The position numbers and the translations under genes were made by a program. Below are positions 16,898 through 27,173 of a stretch of DNA of 64,000 nt, in pieces. Origin of the DNA: Actinacidiphila guanduensis (GTDB lineage Bacteria > Actinomycetota > Actinomycetes > Streptomycetales > Streptomycetaceae). The stretch is from contig NZ_FNIE01000003.1 in the NCBI RefSeq assembly GCF_900103985.1, forward strand, positions 310,001 through 374,000, read 5' to 3'. The notes beneath the pieces were generated by a model, which was not told the DNA's origin, ran no database searches, and saw only the letters and a list, made by a program, of their open reading frames with translations. Position 1 is the first letter of the stretch. Each line of letters opens with the position of its first letter.

Positions 16898-17037
16898 AAG
16901 CCGTAGGAGGCGGACGGTCCGGCGACGGCCGGGAGGAGCGGCCCGGGCGGGGGCAGGGCGCAATGAGCCGTGCAAGCGGGAGCGCATGAGGGGCGCAGCG
17001 CGCACAAGGGCGGTGGAATTCCCCCGCACCAGCGGAG

Positions 17038-17949
17038 CTAGCGGGCGCGCAGGAAGGCCGAGGTGGACACCCGTCCGATCAGCTCGAACCGCGTCGCTCC
17101 GGCCAGGTACGCGTCAGCCCCCTGCTGCACGCCGGCCCACTTCCTGTCCCCGTAGTCGTCGAGGACCACCACGGCGCCGGGAGCGGCGATCTCCTCGGCC
17201 CACTCCAGGTCCTCGGTGACGCCCCGCGCGGAGTGGTCGCCGTCGACCACGATCACGCCGTACTGCCGGTCGGAGACCGCCGAGCGCACCTCCGGGTCGC
17301 CGGAGAAGCCGACCTCGACCCGGGCCCGCTCGCCGGCCTTGCCGCCGAGGGCGAGGTTGGCGCGCACCACGTCCACGCGGACCGGGGTGCCGGTCGGGTC
17401 CAGGCCCTCCAGGCCGCCGGGCTGCAACTGGCTGCCGGCCAGCGGGTCGACGATGGTCAGCTCGGGCTCGATGCCCGCCCGGTGCAGCATGCGCAGCAGG
17501 GTCGCGGAGAACAGGCCGTAGAGGGTGCCGATCTCCAGCACCTGCGCGTTGGGCGGGGAGAGCAGCGGGACGGTGGCGAGCTTGCCGCACACGTTCTGGG
17601 TGGAGCCGGCGAGCCGGCCGACCGCCAGCGCCTCCAGGGCGATCACGTTGCGGAAGGCGATGGTGACGTTGCGCCGGGCGGCTGCCTGGTCGGCGCCGCT
17701 GACCTGGGCCACCTCGGCGACGAGCCGGTCGATCTGGGCCGGGGTGGGCAGGCGCGGGCCGCTGCGCCCGGTGCGGTCGAAGAGCAGGCTGACGGCGTAC
17801 TCGTTGCCGCGCAGCTCGTGCACCTCCCGCCGCAGCGAGTCCAGTTCCTTGCGCAGCCGGTTCACCGGCCGTTGCACGCGCTGGTCCACCAGTGCGGCGG
17901 CCGGCCGCAGCAGGCGTTTGGCCACCGGGTTCCTGAGGAGGGAAGACAT
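17038..17949 (-). CDS. Class I SAM-dependent methyltransferase-like protein
   Basis: A 303-residue protein. An Arg-rich N-terminal helix with coiled coil (about 25-50) precedes a Rossmann-fold domain with motif I VLEIGTLYGLFSATLL, acidic motif ELTIVDPLAG and VIVVDGDHSARG, resembling the TylF/cephalosporin-hydroxylase-like methyltransferases. The HSARG segment and VLDDYGD fit the metal-binding acidic residues of that group. Start ATG at 17949. Substrate unknown. It is separated from lon by the repeat element and is divergent from the next gene. Confidence 0.75.
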   Translation of the reverse strand: MSSLLRNPVAKRLLRPAAALVDQRVQRPVNRLRKELDSLRREVHELRGNEYAVSLLFDRTGRSGPRLPTPAQIDRLVAEVAQVSGADQAAARRNVTIAFRNVIALEALAVGRLAGSTQNVCGKLATVPLLSPPNAQVLEIGTLYGLFSATLLRMLHRAGIEPELTIVDPLAGSQLQPGGLEGLDPTGTPVRVDVVRANLALGGKAGERARVEVGFSGDPEVRSAVSDRQYGVIVVDGDHSARGVTEDLEWAEEIAAPGAVVVLDDYGDRKWAGVQQGADAYLAGATRFELIGRVSTSAFLRAR

Positions 17950-18097
17950 GGGGCGGAACCTACGCCGGTGCCCCGCGGCAGCGGGCCGACTGCGGGAACA
18001 GATCGCCGGAAGTCCTCCGGTACGGAAGGTTAACCTCCGGTGGATCGGCGGCCGACGGGCGCCCATGGGTTCACCGCGGGTCGGTCAAAATGGGGTC

Positions 18098-18829
18098 ATG
18101 GCTGCGATGGACGACCTTTACCTTCCCGCTCCCGCCCCTCCGGACCGCTGGGACGGCGACCCGCAGGAGCGGCCCGAGGTGCTGGACCGGCGGCAGGGCC
18201 CCTACGGCGAGGCGGTGCTGCGCCGGCACGGCGGCCGGCTGGAGATCATCGCCAACGGCACCTTCCTGATGGACACCGCCGACGGCCGCTCCGAGCGGCT
18301 GCTGGTCGACGCGGCCCTGGCCGCGCTGCCCGCCGGCCGCGCGGGCGCGAGCGTGCTCATCGGTGGCCTGGGGGTGGGCTTCTCGCTGGCCAGGGCGGTG
18401 GCCGAGCCGCGCTGGGAGCGCATCGCCGTGGTGGAACGCGAGGCCGCGGTGGTCGGTTGGCACCGCGCGGGCCACTTCGCGCCGTACGTCGGCGACGTAC
18501 TGGCCGACCCGCGTGTGCAGTTGGTCCAGGAGGATCTGACGGTCCATCTGCGCACCACCGAGGACCGCTTCGACGCGCTGTGCCTGGACATCGACAACGG
18601 CCCGGACTGGACAGTCACTGAGAACAACGGCAATCTCTACAATCCCAGTGGCCTCCTCGACTGCCGAGAGCGGCTGACTGCGGGCGGCGTGCTCGCCGTC
18701 TGGTCGGCACAGCCCTCGACCGCCTTCGAGGCGGCGCTGCGAAGGGCGGGCTTCACGGGGGTGCGCACGCTGGAAGTGCCGGTGCGGCGCGGCGTCCCGG
18801 ACGTCGTGCACATAGCCGTCAAGGCGTAA
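18098..18829 (+). CDS. Spermidine synthase-like SAM-binding protein
   Basis: A 243-residue protein of the spermidine-synthase/methyltransferase superfamily. The glycine motif VLIGGLGVGFSLARAV, the acidic position AVVERE and the LCLDIDNGPDW segment resemble polyamine aminopropyltransferases, but the usual N-terminal beta-barrel is short and the proton-acceptor DxxD region is replaced by DIDNG. Real spermidine synthesis is therefore not implied. The ATG at 18098 is the probable start. It precedes the two-component system. Confidence 0.75.
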   Translation: MAAMDDLYLPAPAPPDRWDGDPQERPEVLDRRQGPYGEAVLRRHGGRLEIIANGTFLMDTADGRSERLLVDAALAALPAGRAGASVLIGGLGVGFSLARAVAEPRWERIAVVEREAAVVGWHRAGHFAPYVGDVLADPRVQLVQEDLTVHLRTTEDRFDALCLDIDNGPDWTVTENNGNLYNPSGLLDCRERLTAGGVLAVWSAQPSTAFEAALRRAGFTGVRTLEVPVRRGVPDVVHIAVKA

Positions 18830-18899
18830 AGGCGTCATAGTCATGGCAGCTGCCCGCCCCGTACGCTGCCGGTAACGGGACGACTTGTATGGGGCGGTA

Positions 18900-19613
18900 G
18901 TGGACAGCGCACAGACGACGGGCGCGCAGCGCCGGGTGCTGGTGGTCGAGGACGACCAGACGATAGTGCAGGCGATCGCGGCCCGGCTGCAGGCCGAGGG
19001 CTTCCAGGTGCGCACGGCGGGTGACGGCCCCTCCGCGGTGGAGGCGGCCCACGCCTGGCACCCCGACCTGCTGGTGCTGGACGTGATGCTGCCCGGCTAC
19101 GACGGCCTGGAGGTGTGCCGCCGGGTGCAGGCCGACCGGCCGGTGCCGGTGCTGATGCTCACCGCGCGCGACGACGAGACCGACATGCTGGTGGGTCTGG
19201 GGGTCGGCGCCGACGACTACATGACCAAGCCGTTCTCCATGCGCGAGCTGGCCGCGCGGGTGCACGTGCTGCTGCGCCGGATGGAGCGGGCCGCGAGCGC
19301 CGCGCAGACCAGCCGCAGCGCCAGCATCCACCTGGGCGACCTGGAGATCGACCACGCCCAGCGCCGGGTGCGGGTGCACGGCAGCGATGTGCACCTGACC
19401 CCGACCGAGTTCGAGCTGCTGGTCTGCCTGGCGCAGCAGCCGCGCGCGGTGCTCTCCCGCGAGCAGCTGCTCGCAGAGGTGTGGGACTGGACCGACGCCT
19501 CCGGCACCCGCACCGTGGACAGCCACGTCAAGGCGCTGCGCCGGAAGATCGGCGCCGAACGCATCCGCACCGTGCACGGCGTCGGCTACGCCCTGGAGAC
19601 CCCCGCGCCATGA
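18900..19613 (+). CDS. OmpR/PhoB-type response regulator
   Basis: A 237-residue DNA-binding response regulator. Receiver domain with acidic pair EDD, phosphoacceptor Asp61 in VLDVMLPG and conserved Lys in TKPFSM; C-terminal winged helix with LTPTEFELL and TVDSHVKALRRKIG. The GTG at 18900 is preferred to a TTG at 18885 because GGGGCGG precedes it. Its stop overlaps the kinase start (ATGA), so both are made together. Targets unknown; kgd lies directly downstream of the kinase. Confidence 0.93.
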   Translation: MDSAQTTGAQRRVLVVEDDQTIVQAIAARLQAEGFQVRTAGDGPSAVEAAHAWHPDLLVLDVMLPGYDGLEVCRRVQADRPVPVLMLTARDDETDMLVGLGVGADDYMTKPFSMRELAARVHVLLRRMERAASAAQTSRSASIHLGDLEIDHAQRRVRVHGSDVHLTPTEFELLVCLAQQPRAVLSREQLLAEVWDWTDASGTRTVDSHVKALRRKIGAERIRTVHGVGYALETPAP

Positions 19614-20752
19614 CACCCTCCGGCGCCGGCCGCACGCTGCGGCGGCGGCTGTGGCCGCGGCTGCGGGTGGCGGTGCGCGGCTGGATCGCCCGGCTGTGGG
19701 AGGCGCTGCGCCCCTGGGACCCCGCCCGCTCGATCAAGGCCGCCCTGCAGGCCCTGGTGATCGCCTCCGTGATGATCACCACGCTGCTGGTCCTGGTGGC
19801 GATCCACTCGGCCACCTCGACCCGGGTGATCACGATCTTCTCGATCATCGCCTCCCTGCTGATCACCCAGATCGTGGCCACCAACCTGACCGCGCCCCTG
19901 CGGGAGATGACCGCGGTGGCCCGGGCGATGGCCGGCGGCGACTACAGCCGCCGGGTGGCCCAGGCCCGCAGGGACGAGGTCGGCGAGCTCGCCGAGACCT
20001 TCAACCGGATGGCCGCCGACCTGGCCGCCGCCGACCGGCACCGCAAGGAGCTGGTGGCAAATGTCTCACACGAGCTGCGCACCCCGATCGCCGCGCTGCG
20101 GGCGGTGCTGGAGAACGTCGTGGACGGCGTCTCGGCGGCGGACCCCGAGACGATGCGGCTCGCGCTGCAGCAGACCGAGCGGCTGGGCAAGCTCGTCAGC
20201 CAGCTGCTCGACCTGTCCCGGCTGGACAGCGGCGCGGTGCGGCTGGACGCCAAGCGGTTCGAGGTGTGGCCGTACCTGTCGGCGGTGCTGAAGACGGCGA
20301 GCCTGGGCATGGACGGCAGGACGGGGAGCGTCTCGCGCTCCCGGCCGCGCGCGGACGTGCCGCTGCACCTGGACGTCTCACCGCCGGAGCTGGTCGCCTA
20401 CGCGGACGGGGAGCGGCTGCACCAGGTGGTGGCGAACCTGGTGGACAACGCGGTCAAGCACAGCCCGCCCGGCGGCCGCGTCACCGTGCGGGCCCGCGGC
20501 GGACCGACGCCCGGCAGCCTCGACCTCGAAGTGCGCGACGAGGGCCCGGGCATACCCGAGGCGGACCGGGTACGCGTCTTCGAGCGCTTCCACCGCGGCT
20601 CGCACCCGGGTCGGGACGGCGGCACGGGCCTGGGCCTGGCCATCGCGCGCTGGGCGGTGGACCTGCACGGCGGCCGGATCGAGGTGGCCGAATCCCCCCG
20701 CGGCTGCCGCATCCACGTCACCCTCCCGGGAGCGCCCGAGGCGTCGCGTTGA
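19610..20752 (+). CDS. Membrane sensor histidine kinase
   Basis: A 380-residue sensor kinase. Two closely spaced membrane helices (about 44-65 and 70-92) leave almost no extracellular loop, so it probably senses the membrane or an internal signal. A HAMP domain follows, then the H-box with His154 in NVSHELRTPI, the N-box NLVDNAVKHS, and G-boxes DEGPGIP and GTGLGLAI. Partner of the response regulator encoded with a four-base overlap. Confidence 0.93.
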   Translation: MTPSGAGRTLRRRLWPRLRVAVRGWIARLWEALRPWDPARSIKAALQALVIASVMITTLLVLVAIHSATSTRVITIFSIIASLLITQIVATNLTAPLREMTAVARAMAGGDYSRRVAQARRDEVGELAETFNRMAADLAAADRHRKELVANVSHELRTPIAALRAVLENVVDGVSAADPETMRLALQQTERLGKLVSQLLDLSRLDSGAVRLDAKRFEVWPYLSAVLKTASLGMDGRTGSVSRSRPRADVPLHLDVSPPELVAYADGERLHQVVANLVDNAVKHSPPGGRVTVRARGGPTPGSLDLEVRDEGPGIPEADRVRVFERFHRGSHPGRDGGTGLGLAIARWAVDLHGGRIEVAESPRGCRIHVTLPGAPEASR

Positions 20753-20992
20753 CGCCGCCGGGCGTCTCGCCCTGCGGACACCCGGAGCACACAGGGCGGA
20801 CCGCTGGCATAGACCACTGGCCGGACAACCCCCAAGAGGGACCACTTTCCCGCCACGTATCGCACCGAAACCCGCCCGCGCGTGTGACTTGCGCGACGAC
20901 CGGTCCCCTAAACTGCATCTTGGGGTTCCGAAGGCGTAGCCTTTATTCCCGCTGTCCACCATCTTGTGAAGCGGAAGAGGGCGGTTGCCGCC

Positions 20993-23900
20993 GTGTCGCC
21001 ACAGTCCCCCAATAGCTCAAGTGTCTCGACCGACCACGAACCGCAGGGCGAGGGCCCTGCAGCGGGTTTCGGCCCGAACGAGTGGCTCGTCGATGAGATC
21101 TACCAGCAGTACCTCCAGGACCCGAACTCGGTAGACCGAGCCTGGTGGGACTTCTTCGCCGACTACAAGCCGGACGGCTCGGCCACGCCGGCCGCCCCCG
21201 CGGGCCAGGGCGGTGCCTCCGGTGCCGCCACCCGTGCGAACGCCGGGGTGCCCGGCGCCGCCCCCGCGGCGGCCGCACCGGCCGTGCCCGCGCCCACGGC
21301 CCCCGCCCCGGCCGCACCGGCCGCTCCCCCGGCCGCACCGGCCGCCCAGGCCCCCGCGGCTCCGCCCGCGCCCGCCGCGGCCCCCGCCGCCCCGGCGCCC
21401 GCCCCCGCGGCCCCGGCCGCGCCCGCCACCGCGAAGCCCGCCCCGGCCGCCGCGCCCGCCGCGCCTTCTGGGGCCGCCGAGCCCGTCACGGAGTTCGTCA
21501 CCCTGCGCGGCCCGGCCGCCGCCGTCGCGAAGAACATGAACGCCTCGCTGGAGCTGCCCACCGCCACCTCGGTGCGGGCGATCCCGGTGAAGCTGCTCTT
21601 CGACAACCGCATCGTCATCAACAACCACCTCAAGCGCGCCCGCGGCGGCAAGGTCTCCTTCACCCACCTCATCGGCTACGCGATGGTGCGGGCGCTGTCC
21701 GCCATGCCGTCGATGAACTGGCACTTCGAGGAGAAGGACGGCAAGCCGACCCTGGTCAAGCCCGACCACGTCAACCTGGGCCTGGCCATCGACCTGGTGA
21801 AGCCCAACGGCGACCGCCAGCTCGTCGTCGCCGCCATCAAGAAGGCCGAGACGCTCAACTTCTTCGAGTTTTGGCAGGCGTACGAGGACATCGTCCGCCG
21901 CGCCCGCTCGGGCAAGCTGACGATGGACGACTTCACCGGCGTCACCGCGTCGCTGACCAACCCCGGCGGCCTGGGCACCGTCCACTCGGTGCCGCGGCTG
22001 ATGCCCGGCCAGTCGATGATCCTGGGCGTCGGCTCCATGGACTACCCCGCCGAGTTCCAGGGCACCTCGCAGGACACCCTGAACCGGCTGGGCATCTCCA
22101 AGGTGATGACGCTCACCAGCACCTACGACCACCGGGTGATCCAGGGCGCCGCCTCCGGCGAGTTCCTGCGCATCATGAGCCAGCTGCTGCTCGGCGAGAA
22201 CGACTTCTTCGACGACATCTTCGCGGCGCTGCGCATCCCGTACGAGCCGGTCCGCTGGCGCACCGACATCGACGCCGGGCACGACGACGACGTCACCAAG
22301 GCCGCCCGCGTCTTCGAGCTGATCCACTCCTACCGGGTGCGCGGCCACGTGATGGCCGACACCGACCCGCTGGAGTACCGCCAGCGCAAGCACCCGGACC
22401 TGGACGTCCTGGAGCACGGGCTGACCCTGTGGGACCTGGAGCGGGAGTTCGCCGTCGGCGGCTTCGCCGGCAAGTCCCTGATGAAGCTGCGCGACATCCT
22501 CGGCGTGCTGCGCGACTCCTACTGCCGGACCGTCGGCGTGGAGTACATGCACATCCAGGACCCCAAGCAGCGCAAGTGGATCCAGGACCGCATCGAGCGC
22601 CCGCACGCCAAGCCCGAGCGTGAGGAGCAGCTGCGCATCCTGCGCCGGCTGAACGCGGCCGAGGCGTTCGAGACCTTCCTGCAGACCAAGTACGTCGGCC
22701 AGAAGCGCTTCTCGCTGGAGGGCGGCGAGTCCGTCATCCCGCTGCTGGACGCGGTGCTGGACGCGGCCGCCGAGTCCCGGCTCGACGAGGCGATCATCGG
22801 TATGGCCCACCGCGGCCGGCTGAACGTGCTGGCGAACATCGTCGGCAAGTCCTACGCGCAGATCTTCCGCGAGTTCGAGGGCAACCTCGACCCGAAGTCG
22901 ATGCACGGCTCCGGCGACGTGAAGTACCACCTGGGCGCCGAGGGCACCTTCACCGGCCTGGACGGCGAGCAGATCCGGGTGTCGCTGGCGGCCAACCCCT
23001 CGCACCTGGAGACTGTCGACCCGGTCATCGAGGGCATCGCCCGCGCCAAGCAGGACATCATCAACAAGGCCGGCACCGACTTCACCGTGCTGCCCGTCGC
23101 CCTGCACGGCGACGCGGCCTTCGCCGGCCAGGGCGTGGTCGCCGAGACGCTCAACATGTCGCAGCTGCGCGGCTACCGCACCGGCGGCACCGTGCACGTG
23201 GTCATCAACAACCAGGTCGGCTTCACCGCCGCCCCGGAGTCGGCCCGCTCCTCGATGTACAGCACCGATGTGGCCCGGATGATCGAGGCGCCGATCTTCC
23301 ACGTCAACGGCGACGACCCGGAGGCCGTGGTCCGCGTGGCGCGGCTGGCCTTCGAGTTCCGGCAGGCGTTCAACAAGGACGTCGTGATCGACCTGATCTG
23401 CTACCGGCGCCGCGGCCACAACGAGTCGGACAACCCGGCGTTCACCCAGCCGCTGATGTACGACCTGATCGACAAGAAGCGCTCGGTGCGCAAGCTCTAC
23501 ACCGAGTCGCTGATCGGCCGGGGCGACATCACCCTGGAGGAGGCCGAGCAGGCCCTGCAGGACTACCAGGGCCAGCTGGAGAAGGTCTTCACCGAGGTCC
23601 GCGAGGTCACCTCCGCGCCCGCGGAGTCCTCCGCGCAGGACAACCGGGCCGAGTTCCCGGTGGCGGTGCCGACCGCGGTCTCCAGCGAGGTCGTCAAGCG
23701 GATCGCCGCCTCGCAGGTGAACATCCCCGAGGGCTTCACCGTCCACCCGCGGCTGCTGCCACAGCTGCAGCGCCGCGCGGCCATGGTCGAGGACGGCACC
23801 ATCGACTGGGGCATGGGCGAGACCCTCGCGATCGGCTCGCTGCTGCTGGAGGGCACCCCGGTCCGGCTCGCCGGCCAGGACTCCCGCCGCGGCACCTTCG

Positions 23901-24850
23901 GCCAGCGGCACGCGGTGCTCATCGACCGGGTCACCGGCGAGGACTACACCCCGCTGCTCTACCTGTCCGAGGACCAGGCGCACTACAACGTCTACGACTC
24001 GCTGCTCAGCGAGTACGCGGCGATGGGCTTCGAGTACGGCTACTCGCTGGCCCGCCCGGACGCGCTCGTGATGTGGGAGGCGCAGTTCGGCGACTTCGCC
24101 AACGGCGCCTCGTCGATCATCGACGAGTACATCAGCGCGGCCGAGCAGAAGTGGGGCCAGACCTCCGGCGTCGTGCTGCTGCTGCCGCACGGCTACGAGG
24201 GCCAGGGCCCGGACCACTCCTCGGCCCGCATCGAGCGCTACCTGCAGCTGTGCGCGCAGAACAACATGACGGTGGCCTTCCCGACCACCCCGGCGAACTA
24301 CTTCCACCTGCTGCGCTGGCAGGTGCACAACCCGCACCACAAGCCGCTGATCGTCTTCACCCCGAAGTCGATGCTGCGGCTGAAGGCCGCGGCCTCCAAG
24401 GCCGAGGACTTCACCAGCGGGCAGTTCCAGCCGGTGATCGGCGACACCTCGGTGCAGCCCGACGCGGTCCGCAAGGTCGTCTTCTGCACCGGCAAGGTCT
24501 ACTACGACCTGGTGGCCGAGCGGGAGCGGCGGGGCGCGCAGGACGTGGCGCTGATCCGCATCGAGCGGCTCTACCCGCTGCCGGGCACCGAGATCCAGGA
24601 GGCGCTCGCCCCCTACACCAAGGCGCAGAAGTTCGTCTGGGCGCAGGAGGAGCCGGCCAACCAGGGCGCGTGGCCGTTCATCGCGCTCAACCTGATCGAC
24701 CACCTCGACCTGGTGCTCGGCGCCGCGCCCGACAACGCGGACCGGCTGCGCCGGGTGTCCCGCCCGGCCTCGTCCTCCCCCGCGGTGGGCTCGGCCAAGC
24801 GGCACCAGGAGCAGCAGCAGCAGCTGGTGCGCGAGGTGTTCGAGATCTGA
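20993..24850 (+). CDS. kgd: Multifunctional 2-oxoglutarate decarboxylase/dehydrogenase (Kgd)
   Basis: A 1285-residue actinobacterial fusion of an E2-like acyltransferase domain and the E1 component of 2-oxoglutarate dehydrogenase. Layout: N-terminal E1-binding-like segment ([16 protein letters not shown], about 15-60), an Ala/Pro-rich linker (about 65-165), acyltransferase domain with catalytic His380 in TYDHRVIQG, then thiamine-diphosphate domains ([16 protein letters not shown]) and the pyrimidine domain ([11 protein letters not shown]). Acts in the TCA cycle; in mycobacteria it works with E3 and an E2 and is inhibited by GarA. The GTG at 20993 is chosen because the conserved N-terminus begins at that codon. 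A strong hairpin follows. Confidence 0.96.
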   Translation: MSPQSPNSSSVSTDHEPQGEGPAAGFGPNEWLVDEIYQQYLQDPNSVDRAWWDFFADYKPDGSATPAAPAGQGGASGAATRANAGVPGAAPAAAAPAVPAPTAPAPAAPAAPPAAPAAQAPAAPPAPAAAPAAPAPAPAAPAAPATAKPAPAAAPAAPSGAAEPVTEFVTLRGPAAAVAKNMNASLELPTATSVRAIPVKLLFDNRIVINNHLKRARGGKVSFTHLIGYAMVRALSAMPSMNWHFEEKDGKPTLVKPDHVNLGLAIDLVKPNGDRQLVVAAIKKAETLNFFEFWQAYEDIVRRARSGKLTMDDFTGVTASLTNPGGLGTVHSVPRLMPGQSMILGVGSMDYPAEFQGTSQDTLNRLGISKVMTLTSTYDHRVIQGAASGEFLRIMSQLLLGENDFFDDIFAALRIPYEPVRWRTDIDAGHDDDVTKAARVFELIHSYRVRGHVMADTDPLEYRQRKHPDLDVLEHGLTLWDLEREFAVGGFAGKSLMKLRDILGVLRDSYCRTVGVEYMHIQDPKQRKWIQDRIERPHAKPEREEQLRILRRLNAAEAFETFLQTKYVGQKRFSLEGGESVIPLLDAVLDAAAESRLDEAIIGMAHRGRLNVLANIVGKSYAQIFREFEGNLDPKSMHGSGDVKYHLGAEGTFTGLDGEQIRVSLAANPSHLETVDPVIEGIARAKQDIINKAGTDFTVLPVALHGDAAFAGQGVVAETLNMSQLRGYRTGGTVHVVINNQVGFTAAPESARSSMYSTDVARMIEAPIFHVNGDDPEAVVRVARLAFEFRQAFNKDVVIDLICYRRRGHNESDNPAFTQPLMYDLIDKKRSVRKLYTESLIGRGDITLEEAEQALQDYQGQLEKVFTEVREVTSAPAESSAQDNRAEFPVAVPTAVSSEVVKRIAASQVNIPEGFTVHPRLLPQLQRRAAMVEDGTIDWGMGETLAIGSLLLEGTPVRLAGQDSRRGTFGQRHAVLIDRVTGEDYTPLLYLSEDQAHYNVYDSLLSEYAAMGFEYGYSLARPDALVMWEAQFGDFANGASSIIDEYISAAEQKWGQTSGVVLLLPHGYEGQGPDHSSARIERYLQLCAQNNMTVAFPTTPANYFHLLRWQVHNPHHKPLIVFTPKSMLRLKAAASKAEDFTSGQFQPVIGDTSVQPDAVRKVVFCTGKVYYDLVAERERRGAQDVALIRIERLYPLPGTEIQEALAPYTKAQKFVWAQEEPANQGAWPFIALNLIDHLDLVLGAAPDNADRLRRVSRPASSSPAVGSAKRHQEQQQQLVREVFEI

Positions 24851-24855
24851 TCGGG

Positions 24856-24881
24856 GGCGGGCCGGTGGCTGCCGGCCCGCC
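24856..24881. terminator. Terminator after kgd
   Basis: A perfect ten-base stem GGCGGGCCGG/CCGGCCCGCC with a six-base loop starts six bases after the kgd stop. Confidence 0.85.
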
Positions 24882-25041
24882 GACCGGACCGTCGGCGCCG
24901 TCCGGTGCCGGCCAGTGCCCTTCCGCCCCCGCCGTCCGCGGCGGGGGCGGTGCTGTCTGCCGGCCCCGCGTCCCCGTTCCGTTTTCCTCGCCGTCTTTCG
25001 TTCCGTCCTTTCCCGTCCGACCCCCTGTTCCGGAGCAGATC

Positions 25042-25221
25042 GTGTACTTCACCGACCGCGGTATCGAGGAGCTCGCCGACCGGCGCGGCGAGGAGGAGGT
25101 CAGCCTGGAGTGGCTGGCCGACCGGCTGCGCGAGTTCGTGGACCTCAACCCGGAGTTCGAGGTCCCGGTCGAGCGCCTGGCCACTTGGCTGGCCCGGCTG
25201 GACGACGACGAGGACGAGTAG
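25042..25221 (+). CDS. Small acidic conserved protein (DUF6104-like)
   Basis: A 59-residue acidic protein, VYFTDRGIEELADRRGEEEV to the C-terminal run of Asp/Glu. GTG start with GGAG six bases upstream. Small proteins of this type follow kgd in streptomycetes (from memory). It is helical and highly charged, with no cysteines or membrane segment. Function unknown. Confidence 0.8.
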   Translation: MYFTDRGIEELADRRGEEEVSLEWLADRLREFVDLNPEFEVPVERLATWLARLDDDEDE

Positions 25222-25265
25222 GCCGCCGCCCGCTCGGGCGCCCCTTGACTTCCCGCTCACGCGAT

Positions 25266-25293
25266 ATATCGTGTCTCCCCAGAGACGCGATAT
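25266..25293. promoter_or_regulatory. Putative PadR operator
   Basis: ATATCGTGTCTC and GAGACGCGATAT form a 12-base inverted repeat with one mismatch and a four-base spacer, overlapping the AT-rich palindrome CGATATATCG (25262-25271). It lies 36 bases before the DUF4097-PadR operon, the expected place for an autoregulatory site. Confidence 0.7.
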
Positions 25294-25328
25294 GGTACGC
25301 GAGTGCCCGGCACCCGAGGAGGGGCGCG

Positions 25329-26207
25329 ATGAGCGGTACGTCCGAACGGACCGTCGCTGAGCCCGAGAAGTTCGTCTTCGACGAGCGGGTCGACACCCTG
25401 AACGTGCGCATCGTGAACGGCGCGGTCAACGTGGTGGGGACGGACGGCGGCCCGGCCCGGGTGGAGGTCACCGAGATCAGCGGCCCGCCGCTGGTCGTGG
25501 AGCTCTCCGACGGCACCCTCACCGTCGGGTACGAGGACCTGCGCCGGACCGGCTTCCTCAAATGGTGGGACCGCAAGGGCTGGCAGCGCCACGCCGTGGT
25601 CTCGCTCGCGGTGCCGCAGGGCACCCGGGTGGGGGTCGGCGTGGTGGGTGCGAACGCGGTCGTCTCGGGCATCTCGGGCGCTACGACGGTGGGGGCGGTC
25701 AACGGCGACACGACGCTGGTCGGCCTGACGGGCGCGGTGAAGGCGAACACGGTCGGCGGCAGCGTGGAGGCGCAGTCGCTCTCCGGGGACCTGGACTTCC
25801 ATACCGTCTCCGGCGACCTGACCGTGGTGGAGGGCAGCGGGCCGCGGGTCAAGGCCGACTCGGTCAGCGGCAACATGGTGCTCGACCTGGACCCGTCGAG
25901 CGGCGCGCAGGTCAAACTCACCACCGTCTCCGGCGAGATCGCGATCCGCATCCCCGAACCCGGCGACGCCGAGGTCGATGCGAGCACCACCAGCGGCCAG
26001 GTCTCCTGCGCCTTCGAGGAGTTGAACGTCACCGGCCCGTGGGGGCCCAAGCGGCTCAGCGGCCGGATCGGCTCGGGACGGGCCCGATTGCGGGCCACCA
26101 CCGTCTCGGGGGCCATCGCGCTGCTGCGCCGCCCGCCGCTGGAGGACGGCGGCGGGCCTGACCCCTCCGCGGCCGGCGGGGCGCCCTCCTTCCGGAAGGA
26201 GGGCTGA
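25329..26207 (+). CDS. DUF4097-family beta-helix-like protein
   Basis: A 292-residue protein made of repeating short beta strands, with recurring SG and TVSGD turns, the signature of DUF4097 (bactofilin/adhesin-like beta-helix) proteins. No signal peptide or membrane helix is seen, so it is probably cytoplasmic. ATG at 25329. It is followed after one base by the PadR gene, and this pairing is common in streptomycetes, suggesting the regulator controls it. Function unknown; such proteins have been tied to envelope-stress operons in Firmicutes. Confidence 0.85.
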   Translation: MSGTSERTVAEPEKFVFDERVDTLNVRIVNGAVNVVGTDGGPARVEVTEISGPPLVVELSDGTLTVGYEDLRRTGFLKWWDRKGWQRHAVVSLAVPQGTRVGVGVVGANAVVSGISGATTVGAVNGDTTLVGLTGAVKANTVGGSVEAQSLSGDLDFHTVSGDLTVVEGSGPRVKADSVSGNMVLDLDPSSGAQVKLTTVSGEIAIRIPEPGDAEVDASTTSGQVSCAFEELNVTGPWGPKRLSGRIGSGRARLRATTVSGAIALLRRPPLEDGGGPDPSAAGGAPSFRKEG

Positions 26208-26208
26208 C

Positions 26209-27129
26209 ATGGCGCCCGTCTTCGCACACGGCCGGCTGCGGCTGTACCTGCTCAAGCTCCTGGACGAGGCCCCCCGCCACGGCTACGAGGTGATCCGGCT
26301 GCTGGAGGAGCGCTTCCAGGGCCGCTACGCGCCCTCGGCCGGCACCGTCTACCCACGGCTGGCGAAGCTGGAGAAGGAGGGCCTGGTCACGCACTCCACC
26401 GAGGGCGGCCGCAAGGTGTACGCCCTGACCGACGAGGGCCGGGCCGAACTCGCCTCGCGGGCCGGGGAGATCGCGGGCCTGGAGGAGGAGATCCGCGAGT
26501 CGGTCTCCTTCCTGGCCGCCGAGATCCGCGAGGACGTCAGGGGCGCCGCGGGCGACCTGCGGGCCGAGGTGCGGGCCGCGGCGCAGCAGGCGCGGGCGGG
26601 CGGCGACACCCGGGACCGCCAGGCGTGGGACGAGGCCAAGCGGCACTGGAAGGAGCAGGCGCACCGGGCCAAGGAGGAGAGCCGCAGGGCGAAGGAGGAG
26701 GCCCGCGACGCCCGCCGGCAGGCCAAGGCGGCCCGCGATGCGGTGGACACCGCCCGCGACGAGGTCCAGCGGATCGTCCGCCAGGTCCAGGAGCAGGTCC
26801 AGACGCACGCGCGGACGGGCGACTGGCAGAGCGGCCTGCGCGAGGGCCTGGCCGAACTCACCCGCGAGCTGGGCCAGTTCACCCGCCCCGACGCCGCTTC
26901 CGCGCACAAGGCCGCCGACCCGGCCCCGGCCGCGGACACCTCCGCGGACGCCGAGCCCCCCTCGCAGAATCCGGTCCGTGACCTGGAGCGCCTCCTCGAC
27001 CGCTTCCGCGACGACATCCGCGACGCGGCCCGCGACTCCGGTGTCACCGACCCCCAACTCCGCGAGATCCGCCGCCAGCTGGCCGCGACGGCGGCCCGCA
27101 TCGCCGCCACCCTTCACCCCCGCCCCTGA
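26209..27129 (+). CDS. PadR-family regulator with long coiled-coil tail
   Basis: A 306-residue regulator. The PadR winged helix occupies about residues 1-85 (RLYLLKLLDEAPRHGYEVIRLLEE, AGTVYPRLAKLEKEGLV). The remainder is unusually long: about 100 residues of Lys/Arg/Glu/Ala-rich helix (KEESRRAKEEARDARRQAK) probably form a coiled coil, followed by a disordered linker and a final amphipathic helix. Typical PadR proteins are only 110-180 residues, so the tail may scaffold or sense. One base separates it from the DUF4097 gene; the operator at 25266-25293 suggests autoregulation. Confidence 0.9.
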   Translation: MAPVFAHGRLRLYLLKLLDEAPRHGYEVIRLLEERFQGRYAPSAGTVYPRLAKLEKEGLVTHSTEGGRKVYALTDEGRAELASRAGEIAGLEEEIRESVSFLAAEIREDVRGAAGDLRAEVRAAAQQARAGGDTRDRQAWDEAKRHWKEQAHRAKEESRRAKEEARDARRQAKAARDAVDTARDEVQRIVRQVQEQVQTHARTGDWQSGLREGLAELTRELGQFTRPDAASAHKAADPAPAADTSADAEPPSQNPVRDLERLLDRFRDDIRDAARDSGVTDPQLREIRRQLAATAARIAATLHPRP

Positions 27130-27173
27130 TCAGCCGCGGGTCCAGGCGCCGCCGCCCAGCGGACCGCGGAGTC

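Noticed and set aside
14114..16906. Long plus-strand open frame opposite lon
   Set aside because: Antisense shadow; Lon motifs are complete on the minus strand.
20966..20992. Upstream in-frame start of kgd at 20966
   Set aside because: Adds nine basic residues with no conservation; the GTG at 20993 begins the recognised N-terminus.
21213..21539. Proline-rich reading frame and repeat in kgd linker
   Set aside because: It is another frame of the Ala/Pro-rich linker of Kgd; low complexity there is expected for the family.
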